Positions 1-18,478 of a DNA stretch of 64,000 nt are shown piece by piece (position 1 is the first letter of the stretch; the number at the start of each line of letters is the position of its first letter). The position numbers were made by a program, and so were the translations under genes. The notes beneath the pieces were generated by a model. That model saw only the letters and a list, made by a program, of their open reading frames with translations, was not told where the DNA came from and did no database searches. Source of the stretch: Morinoia aosen (lineage: Eukaryota > Arthropoda > Malacostraca > Amphipoda > Talitridae); the NCBI GenBank assembly GCA_030386875.1, contig CM059564.1, positions 69,211,436 to 69,275,435 on the forward strand, given 5' to 3'.

Positions 1-323
1 CTAACGTCACCCACCCTTAAGACTTGTGGTCTCAATTTACACTACATTTTATCACACCGGAACTACCCAAAGTGCAACAATGCATTAGCTTAGAAAGAGA
101 GTCATTAGCAACAGGAATCAATCAAAGTATCAGCATTGGGCATTGCCTCTACTGAAGAACCATCGCCTCTCTCGACTCGAATGATCACGCACCCTAGAAA
201 TAAAATGCACTTCTAATTCCTTAATTGTGAAACAGCAACTTTTTAAGAAAGCTTTACATCGCACAACTTAATATTTGTACGTGCGAGAGGGATTTAGGAC
301 TTCATTTTTTGAAGAGGACTTAC

Positions 324-6549
<6,226 letters not shown>

Positions 6550-6616
6550 CTGCACAAGCATGAACAGTTGTTAGATGACTCGCCTTAATTTCCTTTAAGT
6601 CACTCATGATTATCAG

Positions 6617-6976
6617 TTAGTTTTAGCCTCGCTTACTACAATAATGATGTTAAAGGAGAGGAAGAATTGAGGCACCATTTAATACGGAGTTAAGGGAACG
6701 AAGAATCTGTGCACAAGATGTGCTCTCGCACAGGAACTCGTGCGCATAGAAGCATTAAGTTAAGAAGGAAGTAGTAACTTGAAGAAGGAAGTAGTAGGGG
6801 ATGAAAAAATGAACAGCAATGAACAAAAAAGAAAGATGGTCCTTATCATAACAAAAATATTATATTTCAACAAAAAGAAAGCCTACCCAACTCTCTGCTC
6901 GGGCCCTCACGTTTTGCCCCTGGGAGTGCTAATTCCTATAGATACGAGTACAATAGTTGTATCCTCCTGAGGGGAG
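6617..6976 (-). repeat. SINE-like repeat copy 1
   Basis: This is the first of about twenty copies of one 350-370 bp family. Diagnostic blocks on the plus strand are a purine-rich GAGAGGAAGGAGGAAGGCACC block, TTTAGTATGGAGTTGAGGGA, an A-rich middle, CTCGGGCCCTCACATTG, GGGAGCGCTAATTCCCATAG and a terminal palindrome GATACAATAGTTGTATC followed by CCCCTGAGGGG. The sense strand is inferred to be minus, because ATT- or TTAGATTAGA-like tails sit at the left end. This copy is diverged. Confidence 0.75.
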
Positions 6977-7719
6977 GTATCATACAAAAAAACAGAAAGG
7001 TATAATTATCAAGATTTTTATTGTAATTTAAGAAAAACTAAACGTTCCTAGTCTCCTTTAAATAACACGCAACATTTTAGTTCCCCGACATGCCAAACTA
7101 CAGAGAGAGTTAGGGCTTGATCTATCAAGTGTTCTTTAAGCGAAAGGACCAAGCTCCCGGGCTCTTACAATTCCATGCCTGCAGAGAAGCGGCGAGGTAT
7201 GTTCAAAGGCTAAAAGTTCACGTGACGAAAGAAATTTCATGAGAGCCAAAAGTAACTTCAAGAAGCGCAACGCGATATAATCTAGAAAAGCTTCAAGGCT
7301 GAAGAGAGCCAAAGACTGCTGTGCGAAACTTGAAATTCATAAATAAACACGGAGACGTGAAAAAATACCTACGAAGAGATATAAAAGTCTGGTGCGGCGC
7401 CACCAGAAATGAAAAGTGGGGGATAATCGAACAATAAACCAGATAATCCGATCATACAACAGCATACATGAGTTTCTAAAAACTCACCCAAAACAAGCAC
7501 ACAATCAACGCATTGCATGCGAGCTTTAAATCTTACAATTAAGCCAAACTGGGACAAAAGAAGGCGCGTTCCCCTCTCGCAATCCCGAGCTATTATGGTG
7601 CAATGCTTTGTGAAATCCAGTCTGAAGAAACTGAGACGCACGCAATGCGCAAGAACGCTCTAAAAATATTGCATAAAATTAAAACACACAGATCTAATAA
7701 ACTGAAAATAATTCCATAG

Positions 7720-8057
7720 ATTAGACTCGATGTTAGTTCAAGCTTCCCTAACCGCGACAAAGGGCGTTCCAAAGAGAGGAAGGAGGTACCATTTGGTATG
7801 GACTTGAATGATTCTATGTTAGAGTATAGAAACAGTAAGTTGAGAAAGAAGTTTATTATACAAGATAAAAGTTGAAGAAGAAAGTAGTAGGCGCTTAGAA
7901 AAAGGAAAGCAGCGAACCGAAAAAGATTATCCGAAAGAAAACAAAAAGAAATATTCTACTTCAACAAAAAGAAGGCCTACATAACCTTTAGCTCGGGACC
8001 TCACATTTTTCGCAGGGAGCGCTGATTTCCATAGGTACAAATAATTCAATAAATCCT
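7720..8057 (-). repeat. SINE-like repeat copy 2
   Basis: Begins with the TTAGACT...GTTAGTT tail and carries GAGGAAGGAGG and CTCGGGACCTCACATTT. The right-end palindrome is degraded (aatccTCAAAAT instead of CCCCTGAGGGG). Confidence 0.75.
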
Positions 8058-8359
8058 CAAAATACATAGTTATCATGAGTTAAGCACAAAGAATGTGAAC
8101 AAAATGACGAGATCAGGTAACACTGAAGAGGCGGAACTTGAGGGGGTGGCCGGTCATCATGTAATATCCGCTCGATACGTGCTTCAATTTATTGGTCAGT
8201 CGGTTGTCTGAAATACTTTTTGGGAAAACTCTTCTTGGTAGTTCTAATAACGAGTGATCGATTTCAAGTAAAGTGTTATCCGATTTAGCGTCAGCCTTCA
8301 GCACAGTGCACCCAAAACTTAAGCCGGACTACGGAAGAACTAGAAAAACTGCATTTTAA

Positions 8360-8621
8360 CACGTTGACTACGAATTGGTACATGTGTGTACCATTATGTA
8401 AATTGCTCTGTTTACGTACCGGGATATGGAAATAACATTTGAACTGTTTTGCTACCTTCTACGAAATAAATTTTCAGAGTATAAGGTAAAATATTCAGTT
8501 ATATTCTTTACACTTTTTAGAAAGGCTAAAATGTTTTAGAGCAGTAAAGCCGATTTTTAAATGTGACTTGTTCTAAGATAGCCAAACTGACCGTAGCAAC
8601 CGCACAACCAAAGTCAACGTG
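8360..8621. mobile_element. TTAA-flanked MITE (piggyBac-type ends)
   Basis: A 262-bp segment is flanked by TTAA at 8356-8359 and 8622-8625. The ends are inverted: CACGTTGACTACG on the left, and the right end reads AGTCAACGTG. A short palindrome (GGTACATGTGTGTACC) lies just inside the left end. TTAA duplication is characteristic of piggyBac-superfamily transposition. No transposase is present, so it would be non-autonomous. Confidence 0.6.
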
Positions 8622-8824
8622 TTAACAAGGACACAGAGTTTTCGGTGATCCAAGGTGTTTTCAGAGAGTTGAAGATGAGTCATGCACTGATAAGCTTCAC
8701 CCTTTAGTACTTATGGAAAAATATAGACATAATCCAGAACCTCGTGAGTTCAGTTTGTCGGTTGACGGTCAGAATGATCGGGAAAGAGTTGATTTTAGCT
8801 GGTCCAATGTTCAGGTTTTCAAAT

Positions 8825-9188
8825 TAGATTAGACAAGTAAGTTTAAGCCTCTCTAAACGCAACAGAGCTCATCCGGAAAGAGGAAGGCCAGTATTTAGTA
8901 TGGAGTGAAAGGAACGGGGAATTTATGCATAATACGAGTCCCCACATCCTGCGCGCTGAAGCACCGAGATAGGAAAAAATTCATGGGGAAAAAATGAAAA
9001 TTAAAAAAGAAACTAATAGGTACCGGAAAGAGACGACAGCAGTGACGGACAACGTTGCCCGTTGAAAACTAAAGACTTATCCTACGATAAAAAAATGGAA
9101 GGTCTACCCACCCTTCAACTCGAGATTTCACATCTTCCTTCTGAGAATGTGAATTCCCACAAAATACTCGTGTCCCTCTGAGAAAACT
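8825..9188 (-). repeat. SINE-like repeat copy 3
   Basis: Starts TTAGATTAGACAAG and carries the TATTTAGTATGGAGT block. The right end is mutated (CCCTCTGAGAAAA). A diverged copy. Confidence 0.75.
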
Positions 9189-9886
9189 ACCGTCCAACAA
9201 ATTTTGATCATAGAATCGACGTTGAGACCAATTTGCTACATGCACACAGCAATTGCATTAAACGCTATTGGCAAAAGTCAATTGCAGTCAACAAGTTTGT
9301 CGGACATGAGGCTACCAGTAAAATTTTATTCTTCCTCAAATCCAAAAGTTAACCCTAAAGACATAATTTCTGGATATTCGAAACAGTTCAAACTATTCAA
9401 ATAGCTCTAGCAGTTCTGCTTAACCAGTAACTATTCGAAGCATTTGAAGAACCACCTTCGATGTTGAGGCATTTACATAGGCAGTAATTTGGATGGAGAA
9501 AATATTGAATTAAAAAATTTATTGACCACAAGTGATACAGAGGTAGAATGTTTCTTAGGTCTAGTACAATGGTCAAACTAGAGTATAGCTACCTGTGGGC
9601 CCGAACAAGTTCAGAGACTTCATCCTACCATCACGTTATTCTAAGGTGTACAATAATGTTCAACCTAATTCACTTAACCTTGTTTCGCATTAGACTGATC
9701 ATTGAGATAATTAACTCGATATTTTATGCTGTAATTTACAATATTAGTCAAATCGGCTATATTTAACAGTATGTTCGATAAAACGATTTAAGAGTAGACT
9801 GAAGATCGGTTATATTACCCATGGCAGGTTACATTATTAGGACCAGACATGTAGGAGGCAAGATTTGACATGGTGATCTTACACGA
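9189..9886. other. No feature recognised
   Basis: This AT-rich stretch lies between a SINE copy and the LINE 3' end. Its short open frames have no recognisable content. The part next to 9886 may be LINE 3' untranslated sequence. Confidence 0.4.
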
Positions 9887-12863
9887 CTAGTATTCTGATA
9901 GGAAGTGAGACTCAAGATGTCTTTTGTATACTTTGTACGAATTACTTTCACGGATCTCCGCAGGTATTGAGTTCCAAGTTTTAGTTCCAACGAAGAGGAT
10001 ACTGTGTTGCGACCGGGCCTTTGAATAATAAGGAAGCATGAATTTACTTCTATATCGGGTTAAATGGTCGAGATGACCAGTTTGCGCAGTAAATAATTGT
10101 TTTAGCCTATTGTCGCCATCATTTGGTAATGTTTTGTAAATGAAATTGCAAATGGAGATTTTGTAGATCCGAGAGCTTGAGTATTCGTAAATTTTTGAAT
10201 GAATCATTTGTGTGAGCATTATATTCTAGGTTCTTTACCGCTCTGATAGCTCTTTTCTGCAGAGTAAAAATTTTGTTGGTTTTATTTTTATCAGTTCCGG
10301 GCCAAGCTTCTATTCCGTATTGCAAGTATGGAGAAATGAGCGTTCGGTAGAGCATTTGTAAAGCTGTTTCAGGCAGAAAATTTCTAACTTTATTTAGGAT
10401 TCCGATGGATTTTGATAATTTAGAACTAATATGAGTGATGTGTTCTTTGAAGGTCAGATGTTTTATCTATTATGACGCCCACAAACTTACATGAGTTGGT
10501 TTCTTCGATTTCACCTTCGCCAATTTTAATGCGTGGGAGAGATACATTTTTCTTGTATGAGAATGTAATATAATTTGTTTTATCGATATTAAGGCTTATT
10601 TTATTAGCTTTGAGACACAATGAAACCTTATGAAGTTCATTATTTATACTCTTCGCAATCATAGCGGGATTTTGGTTCGGAAGGACCGCAGAAAGCGTAC
10701 TGTCATCGGCAAAAAGTATGAATTCGATGAATGATGTAGATGTTATAATATTATTGATAAAATCAGAAACATTAGATGCCCAAGAACAGATCCTTGAGGA
10801 ATTCCATGGCTAATTGTCTGTGGGTCAGATTTTGCGTTGTCAATGACAACGTATTGCTTCCGATTTGTTAGGTATGATCTGAACCAATCATGGGCAATCC
10901 CTGGAGTGCAATAACAGTGTAGTTTCTAGAGTAATATTTTATGGTCCACACAATCGAATGCTTTTCGAAAGTCAAGAAATTCAGAGAACACAGGCTTTCC
11001 TTCATCTATATTAGAATAGAGGAATTGTAAATGATTTAATATAACCTGTGTTGTTGATTTTTTGGAGCGAAAGCCGTATTGTTTATCGTAAAGAAATGAA
11101 TTTTTTTCGAAACACGAGTATACTTTTTATACACAATTTTTTCGAATACTTTGCTAATAATTGGTAGTACGGAGATAGGTCGATAATTGTTTACACAGGT
11201 TTTTTCACCATTTTCAAAGATACGGGTTACTCTAGCAACTTTGAGGGAGTTCGGGAAAGTGCCTAGGAAGAGAGACTGGTTAAAAAGATTGGATATCAGC
11301 GGGGCTACAATATCAGCAATAATTTCAAGTACTTTTGTCGGAAACATTTGTAACCCACTCTATTTATATTTCAGGTTGTTTATGCACGCAATTACATCAG
11401 ATGAGTTGGTAGGCGTAAAGAAAAAGGAGTTGTGTTCTCGAATATGATCCATGTATTCCAGGTGATCAGCAGGTTCACTTGGAATACCATCAGCTATAGT
11501 TTTCCCTACGTTTACGAAGAAATTGTTGAAGAGATTAGCAATTTCTTTCTTCTCATGGTATTTTACATTATCTTGAACATGTTTAATTTTCTTTTTATCG
11601 GCGTTATTCGGTTTACAGCGAGAGTTAAGGAGGCGCCAAGTCTTTTTAACGTCAGCTTTCAATTGAGTAAACTCGCGCGTGAAGTAGTTCTTTTTTGATG
11701 TCCTCATCTGATTTGTCACAGTTTCTGAATCGGTTATATGTTTCTCTAGATATTCGCCCTTCACAAAGGAGGGCTAGGAACGCTTGACGTTTCTTTATGT
11801 TTGTCACGATGTCTCCAGTAGTCCAGGGCTTTTGTTTATTTTTCGGGGTTACGAGTTAGAGTTAGAATTGGGCAACATTGATTGTATGCGGCCATTATAG
11901 TTTCAGTCAACTTTACTACTGCTTCATCAATGCTCGTTGCATTATTGTATTGAGAGACGTGCAATATTGGTATTGATTCGTCTAGAACGGTGCGCATTTC
12001 CTCTAAATTTGATTCGTTTACTTTACGACATGAGTACGTTTCAGCCCGTGGCTTGGTGCAAGCAATATAAACATTTTTCTTAAAAAGAAAAATTGGAAAA
12101 CGATCTGATAAGTCAGAGGTAATGATTCCAGAAAGAAAATCACTTGGGTCTGTCATAAAGATATTGTCTAGTAGCGTAGTAGATTCAGAGGTTATTCGTG
12201 TAGGCTTTGTGATGATCGGAAGGAATGATTGAGACTGAAAGGTTGTTAGGAAATTAGAGATTGGTTCATAGCTTTCATGTTTCAGTAGATCATAATTGAA
12301 GTCACCGCATATTATTATGTCATTGTTTAAGGGCCTATTGAACTGAGAAATAATACGATTTAGCTCATTCAGGAAGGATATAGGACAGGCTGTAGGAGGC
12401 CTATACACAGTTCCAAGCACAATACGTTTACCATCTCTAGACAGTTCTACGAAGAGTGATTCTATATGATCCTGATTCATTATTGCACTTGCTATGGTTC
12501 TCGAGTCTATGTGGTTAGATATACATGTGCTGATGCCTCCGCCTCGCTGGCTTTTAATCGTAGCGAATGGTAACTATGATAATTTTCAAATCGAATCATG
12601 TCTTTGGTCGAGTCATCTAGCCAGCTTTCGGTGAAGCTAATCACATCTAGGTTATATTGAAGTTCAGTAATAGTAAATTGTATCTTTTCCGACCTACAGT
12701 TCCTACACAGGAGTGAGAAATCACGGCGAGTTATTCGTATAGTTTCGTTAAAATTTGATTATATTAGTATACCTACACTCTTGAGAATCGTTTAGGTTTG
12801 GATTCTGTTCAAATGATTGTGATCTGGGTCGATTTCCTCGAATATATCAGCGTGATCAGTCAT
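9887..12863 (-). pseudogene. Decayed non-LTR retrotransposon ORF2 (endonuclease + reverse transcriptase)
   Basis: Read on the minus strand in several frames, this is a LINE ORF2 of the CR1/Jockey-like group. From the N-terminus: a diverged start near 12863, then an EEP endonuclease (IICGDFNYDLL, TTLLDNIFM and SDLSDRFP, where functional enzymes have SDH). The RT region follows (YRPISVLPIISKVFEKIVYK, FLDFRKAFDCVDHKILL near 10950-10985, HGIPQGSVLG, FFADDSTLSA near 10701-10720). The tail is LISPYLQYGIEAWPGT with WNSIPAEIRESNSYKVYKRH. Both RT aspartate motifs survive. Several frameshifts and stops break the ORF, so it is dead. It lies antisense to nothing recognised and in the same orientation as the malic enzyme gene. 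Confidence 0.9.
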
Positions 12864-13259
12864 TTAAAATTAGTAAACAGTAAGAAGTAGGTACTATATA
12901 GCTTAAAAACGAAATACAGAGTCACGCTTAAATTAAATTAAGGGATATTCTTGTCTAAAAACTAGCTTATGAAGTACGAGAGAATAGAGTGAAAAATCTA
13001 GCGCGATTTCGTGAGTACACACAAACTCAATCCATGAGCAAATAATATTGGGGTTCAATATCACATCACTGGTGTAAACAGATTGCTGTTAGAGGGCGTT
13101 TTCACAAGTTTACATACAACAGGTAATAAGTTTTAAAGATTATAACGACAATGATATAATCAGTCAATATGGTTTACGCGTAATAATTTTAGTGGCAAAA
13201 AAAGAAAAAAAATCACTGCAACATTGGTAGGTAAAAAAATTGCTGATTGCGCTGTTACA

Positions 13260-14330
13260 AAAGAAAGAAAGGAAAAGAAAATAAAAACGTTTATTTTTCA
13301 AGTTGCCATATGAGATGCATGCCAACATGTTGACTTTTAACCATTTTTTAATATAAGATGTCCTAAAACAAAAGTTCCATTCGAGGAGTACTAATTGACA
13401 AACCCTTCGAGGTGAACATATAGAAAAGCCATTCGAGGCATAATAATAGACAAACTATACGAGGTGTACTAAAAGACTAACTATCAGAAGTGTGCAAATA
13501 GACCATACGAGGCATATTGATAGACAGAATATACGAGGCGTACTAATAGACAAACTATACGTGGCGTGCTAATGGTCTAACTCTGTCAAGGGATAGTTGA
13601 ATGAGAAATGAAAAATATCATCTCTTGGATATTTAATATTCCAAGAGATGGCTAACAACTTATAAATAATACGAATACTACTAAAGAATTCTTCGAAACT
13701 TCCAAGTTATTAGTTGAAATTATCGAAGTAAGAAAAAGACAAAAAACGCTACACTGGAGCAGATTGAAACACCATCGTAAATGACAATCACGTTTCGAGA
13801 AAAGGTTAGTCACGAAGTAATTTATAAAGAACATCGCGCAACACAGCACGCACATCTAGAAATGCGTAAACAAACACTCAAAAATGAAATGCATTGCATG
13901 TTCGGCATACATATGTATATAGAGATAATCTTTGCACGAGCGCTTTATTTTATTTGTCTGTTTATACTTTTAATTTTTTCTATTCACAGAATGCCCTTCG
14001 GGACCGTGATAGATCGATTTATGAATCATTAAGCAAGCGCAATCTATTTGTTTATTTCTGGAATTTGGTTCAGTGTTAACTGATCGAAAAGCTTTAGGTA
14101 AAATGTAATGTGTCTTGAGGTTTTGCTTTTTACGCAAAAATAGAAACATATATAAGTACATGTGCGTATATATATGTGCGAACGTGTGCATGTGTACACT
14201 GATACATAGACATTCATGTTTGCGTACGCACACATACACACTCATGCACACACTAATACACATATTCATATATATACGTATTGAAAATGAATGTAAGAAA
14301 ATTGCTAATAAACATAAAAAATAATCTTGC
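13260..14330. repeat. Unclassified interspersed repeat, copy A
   Basis: This AT-rich block is shared with 14630-15010 (partial) and 59940-60660. Matching landmarks are GTTTATTTTTC followed by CATATGAGATGCATG, TATTAGTTGAAA, CATCGTAAATGA, GATAGATCGATTT and the GGTTCAGTGTTAACTGATCG segment before a TTTTTACGCAAAAA tract. It contains a hairpin near 13619-13649 (arm CATCTCTTGGA) and CA/TA-rich microsatellite sequence near 14150-14280. I could not assign it to a class. Confidence 0.5.
13385..13575. repeat. Minisatellite of ~26-bp units
   Basis: About seven imperfect tandem units share TAGACAAACTATACGAGG and end in GTACTAA-like sequence. Unit length varies from about 22 to 29 bp. A single unit-like segment is present in the related repeat at about 60040-60070. 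Confidence 0.7.
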
Positions 14331-14629
14331 TCTTTCTACATTTAAAATGACAGCCAAAGCTCTGATGAATCGGAAGAAATAACCTGAGGAAAATAAGGAA
14401 TAGAAAAAGGACTTCAAAAACACGTATAAATGAAAGGGTTTTTTAATTTCCTGAAAGAAATCTTTAGAAAACTGTAGTTACCGTCGAGGAACAACAACAA
14501 AAAAACATATTTCATATCTTCTCGATATTCTCTGCAACATCATGCGGACATGGGAGCATGGGATAAAATGGAGATACAGTGTAAGCCGGTTACCACTCAT
14601 GGTTGACAAATATCTACAAAATTGTGGCA

Positions 14630-15010
14630 AAAATGCGTAAACAAACATATACTCAACATCAAAATTCATAGCTTGTACAACATACGGATAGAAAGATAAT
14701 TTTAAAACGATTCATATGCTCAAATTGTGCTTCATTTCATTGATTGTATTGGTCATTAATCCGATTCAAAGAAACGCCCTCTGGGGAAGTGATAGATCTA
14801 TTTTTGAATCATTTCGCTGGTGTAATAAAATTTATTAACCGGATGGTTTTCGCGTAAAGAAATGAAATAGAAACATGTATATCTATTTATGTAGGTATAT
14901 AAATACCTACATACGTACACACACATTAATATATATACTTATTGAAAATGAAATATAAGAGTAAAAATACATATACAAAAATAAAAAAATAAAAAAACAA
15001 CCTACCATCT
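14630..15010. repeat. Unclassified interspersed repeat, copy B (partial)
   Basis: This repeats the right half of copy A: the GTGATAGATCTATTTTTGAAT segment is followed by a TTTTCGCGTAAAGAAA tract, AAATAGAAACATGTATAT and A-rich tail sequence. Diverged. Confidence 0.4.
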
Positions 15011-15224
15011 ACTACACCGAAAATGACAGTTGACCTCACTGTAATCCTAAGAAAAGTATATGACATAAAAGTTGTACGAGTATGTCATAAAAGTATGACA
15101 TAAAAGTTCACGTACAGCTGTCATAAATGTTTACACATATCTGTTATACATTTGTCAAGATTGAGGTTAAACTGATATTTAACTGAGGTGAAACTGACAT
15201 ACCTAATTGAGGTGATCACCCAGT

Positions 15225-15886
15225 CTAATCACCCATGACCTGTTTCGATGACATGTTCAGTTGTTGTATCAGGTATTGCTCGAGGTCTTCTGGCGTGTTG
15301 ATCTCGCGGCGTCTTGAATCTGGGTTTTCGGGGTTAGATACGAAGATGTTTCTGTCCTGTGTTCTCGGGATTCCAATCTTCTCGGGAATTTTCTTTTGGC
15401 CATTCTAAGGATGTACATAGCGTTAGCTCGTGAAGGTATGAGGTATTCATTTATAAAGAACTTTGGTTTCTTTTCTCGGCAGGCGGTGAGAATTTTACGC
15501 TTCTTGTTATAATGTTTTAGTTCAAATGCAATGTTTCCTCGATCTACATTCCCAGTTACTGTTTTTTTCCCCATTCTGGTAGCTGACGTGCTGTCATTTT
15601 CGCAAAGGTCGATGTTGATATTGTCCTTCAGGAGGTTGCAGACTGTTGCTCTACAGTTTTCGTTTGCGTGTGTTTGCGGTAATTCCTTCCCAGAAATGAT
15701 GAGAGTGCAGTTTCTTTCTTCTAAATCTCGGCGCTGATCATTTTTCTCCAGGCGGTCGAGACGGGAGGCTAAGCTACTTATTTTTTTCATCTGTTCTTCG
15801 AGAATTTTTTTGTGTTCAGCTTCTTTCCCCGCAATTGTTTCAAATAGTGTTTTAATATTGCTTATTTGGCTCTGCATATCTTCCAT
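15225..15886 (-). pseudogene. LINE ORF1-like protein with coiled coil and FP-like domain, frameshifted
   Basis: An open frame of about 205 codons starts MEDMQSQISNIKTLFETIAG. Residues 1-55 look like a coiled coil rich in Glu, Lys and Leu (KILEEQMKKISSLASRLDRL). The following part (CTLIISGKELPQ, NIAFELKHYNKKRKILTA, KPKFFINEYLIPSRA) resembles the FP/ORF1 domain found in arthropod LINEs. A one-base shift near 15385 moves the tail to a frame reading IGIPRTQDRNIFVSNPENPD and ending at TAG (15225-15227). It lies in the same orientation and upstream of the ORF2 remnant, as ORF1 would. The 2.4-kb gap is filled with another repeat. Confidence 0.7.
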
Positions 15887-16024
15887 TTTAGTATTTAGAA
15901 TAGAATTTAAAGAATTTTACTTCAATAGAATTTTACAATTTAGAATAGAATTAAAATTCTATTTGAACATAAAATCAACGAAACATTAATTACATTACAT
16001 TAGTCAATAAATTTGCATTCAATT

Positions 16025-16350
16025 TAAGCAAATTACAACAAAATTGTTTCAAAGAGAGGAAGGATGAATGCCACATTTAGTAAAGAGTTCAGGGAACGGG
16101 AATTCATGCACGAGGTGTATTCCCAATCAAGATAGCATAGAAACAGCCATTTAGGAAAGAAAGTTTATGAAACAAGAAAAATGTTGGAGTAGAAAGTAAG
16201 TGCTGGAGAACCGAGCAGTTGTGTTAATTAAGATAGATTGTCTATAACATAGCAAAATAACCTATTTAGTTAAAACAACAAGAAGGCCAATCAAACCTTC
16301 AATTAGGGACATCTCATTTTTCCCTGGGATCTCATTTCCCAATTCACAGG
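16025..16350 (-). repeat. SINE-like repeat copy 4
   Basis: Carries TTTCAAAGAGAGGAAGGATGAA, CACATTTAGTAAAGAGTTCAG and the CCCTGGGATCTCATTTCCC end. The terminal palindrome is lost. Confidence 0.65.
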
Positions 16351-16489
16351 CCTCGCACGCAACAAGCTATGGTTCGCACACCTAGACTTGATATCACACT
16401 CAAGAAACATTGAGTAACATTGCACAAACACGATCGTGTTCGGAAGCAATTTAGACTAAGTTTACGAGTCAAGCTCGAGATATAAAAAA

Positions 16490-16682
16490 ATGGAACATTT
16501 TTTGAAAAGCGACGGCCGCACCCACGGGAGCGTCAGGGTGAAGGCATTTCGTAACCCGAACAAGGTGAACACCCAAAGGAACTTCCTGACCTCGCTGGAA
16601 AGGATTGCTGCAATCCAACTTGTGGTCCACTGGGAATTTTCCCATCAAAACTCTCGCTCAATTGGGAACGGTCATACCAAAG
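16490..16682. other. Short unrecognised segment between SINE copies
   Basis: A moderately GC-rich stretch with a 65-codon plus-strand frame that matches nothing I know. No TIRs were seen. Confidence 0.3.
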
Positions 16683-17010
16683 ATTAGATTAGATGTTAGT
16701 TTAAGCTTCCCTAACTGCTAAAAAAAACTGTTCCGAAGAGAGTAAGGAGGAAGGCACTATTTAGTATGGAGATGAGGGAATGCGGAATCTATGCAGAAGC
16801 GGCATAGAATCAGTAAGTTGAGAAAGAAGTTTCAGACACAAAATATAAGTTGAAAAAGAAAATAGTAGGTCCTGAAAAACAGGACAGCAGCTAGTGAACC
16901 GAAAAACGGTGATCTTTAACATGACAAAAAACTTTTTTCAACAAAAAGAAGGCCTAATTAACTTGCAGCCGGGGCCCTCACACATTGTTCTCCCGGGAGG
17001 GCAGTTAAAA
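16683..17010 (-). repeat. SINE-like repeat copy 5
   Basis: Begins AGATTAGATGTTAGTTTAAG and carries GCACTATTTAGTATGGAGA and GGGGCCCTCACACATTGT. The last 40 bp are missing or degraded. Confidence 0.75.
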
Positions 17011-17184
17011 TATTCAAGAAAAGTTCGTTTTGCCAGCATTGAAGAGCATTAGAATCCTCATTAATAGTACTTCCAAGCCCATGGAAAGCGATGCATGAAA
17101 GTGTAATGACGGTGTAAATTTCTAAGGAGGTCTAGCGATTTGCTCTCAAGCTTATTGAGAAGTAAACAAAAAGATGCAAGCAAA

Positions 17185-17189
<5 letters not shown>

Positions 17190-17220
<31 letters not shown>

Positions 17221-17565
17221 AGAAAGTTTTAGCCTCCCTAAACCACGACAAAGATGTTCTAAGAGAGGAAAGAGGAAGGCACCATTTAGTATAAAGTTGA
17301 GGGAACGCGGAATCTATGCACAAGGTGCACAGAAACAGTAAGCTAGGAAAGAAGTTCATGAAATAAGAAAAAAGTTGAAGAAGAAAGTAGTAGGTGCTGA
17401 AAAACAGGACAGCAGTGAACCGAAAAAAGATGGTCCGTAACAAAAAAAAACTATTTTATTAAAACAAAAAGGAAGCCTACCTAACCTTTAGCTCGGGCCC
17501 TCACATAGTCCCCCTGGGAGCGCTAATTCCCATAGATACAATACCTGTTTCCCCCTGAGGGGTTC
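17190..17565 (-). repeat. SINE-like repeat copy 6 with (ATT)n tail
   Basis: An ATT microsatellite of about nine units (17190-17216) forms the left end, then TATAAGAAAGTTTTAGCC, exactly as in the copy at 27592. The copy runs through CTCGGGCCCTCACATAG to CCCCTGAGGGG. The ATT run is best read as the 3' tail of a minus-sense retroposon. The asparagine run in the open frame here is just this microsatellite. Confidence 0.85.
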
Positions 17566-18102
17566 TTACCGAGAAGCCGAAAAAAAATTAGTTCCTAAGT
17601 TTGAGTTTTCCTCAAAGAAGAATTTTTTAAGCTAAGAAGATCTGCAGTTCCCTCAGCAAAATGGGCTGCAAAGCTACAAGTGTTGCACAGCGTAGAGCTG
17701 GGCAGCAGCCAAATAAGTGACCACCACGCCAGCCGGTCGCACGCGGAGGATATTTCTGCACTGGGTAAAGTTCTAATTTATAAACATTTGAATATAATGA
17801 ACCCTTTCCTAACACACCACATGACGAAATTTTTCGCTGCTATTTATGATACATAATATACACATCGGTAAACCCTCAGTGAGTGGCAGGTTTCGCAGTC
17901 TCAATTCATCCATTCGCGTTTCGGTGCTGCTCTCAGATTGTGTGGCACAAAGACAACAAGATATACCTGCGATAAATGTTGACATGATGATCGGTTTCAT
18001 ACCCCTACATATCACACGAAACTATCCGATCTTTAGAAGGATTCATCAGCAAACTAATCCTACAATTCAAAAATTGGGTACCGTACATATATTTACGTCA
18101 AA

Positions 18103-18478
18103 TTAGAATACAAGTTGGTTTAAGTCTCTTTAAGCACAAAAAGGTGTTCCAAAGAGAGGAAGGATGAAGACCATATTTAGTATGGAATAAATGGAACAGG
18201 GAATGTATGCAGAAAGGTGTTTCTACACAAGATCCCCTGCGCATAGAAGCAGCAAGATCTGAAGGAAGTTGACGAAACAAGACAAAAGATGAAGAGACTA
18301 ATAGGTGCTCAAAAAAAGGACAGCAGTTAACGGAAAAAAGATGATCAGTCACAAAATGAAAATTATTATATTTTATTGAAAGGAAGGTTTGCCTAGCCTC
18401 AATTTCGGGACCTCACGTCGTCTTCCTCGGAGTGCAAATTCCCAAAGATACAATGGTTGAACTTTTCTACGGGGAATT
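18103..18478 (-). repeat. SINE-like repeat copy 7
   Basis: Starts AATTAGAATACAAGTTGGTT and carries AAAGAGAGGAAGGATGAAGA, CATATTTAGTATGGAATAAA and CGGGACCTCACGTCGTC. The right end is mutated. Confidence 0.75.

Noticed and set aside
6779..6970. Small plus-strand ORFs in SINE copies (6779, 23410, 28276, 38147) as a conserved small-protein family
   Set aside because: They resemble each other only because they read the same A-rich repeat in the same place. Most copies break the frame.
13385..13575. Regularly spaced repeats as a CRISPR-like array
   Set aside because: Units are directly tandem and imperfect with no unique spacers, and the DNA is eukaryotic.
14101..14280. Overlapping Cys/Met/His-rich ORFs near 14 kb
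   Set aside because: They are products of TG/CA/TA-rich microsatellite sequence read on either strand.
17132..17443. Minus-strand ORF with an asparagine run
   Set aside because: The asparagines come from the ATT microsatellite tail of a SINE copy, and the rest is SINE sequence that recurs in many copies with stops.
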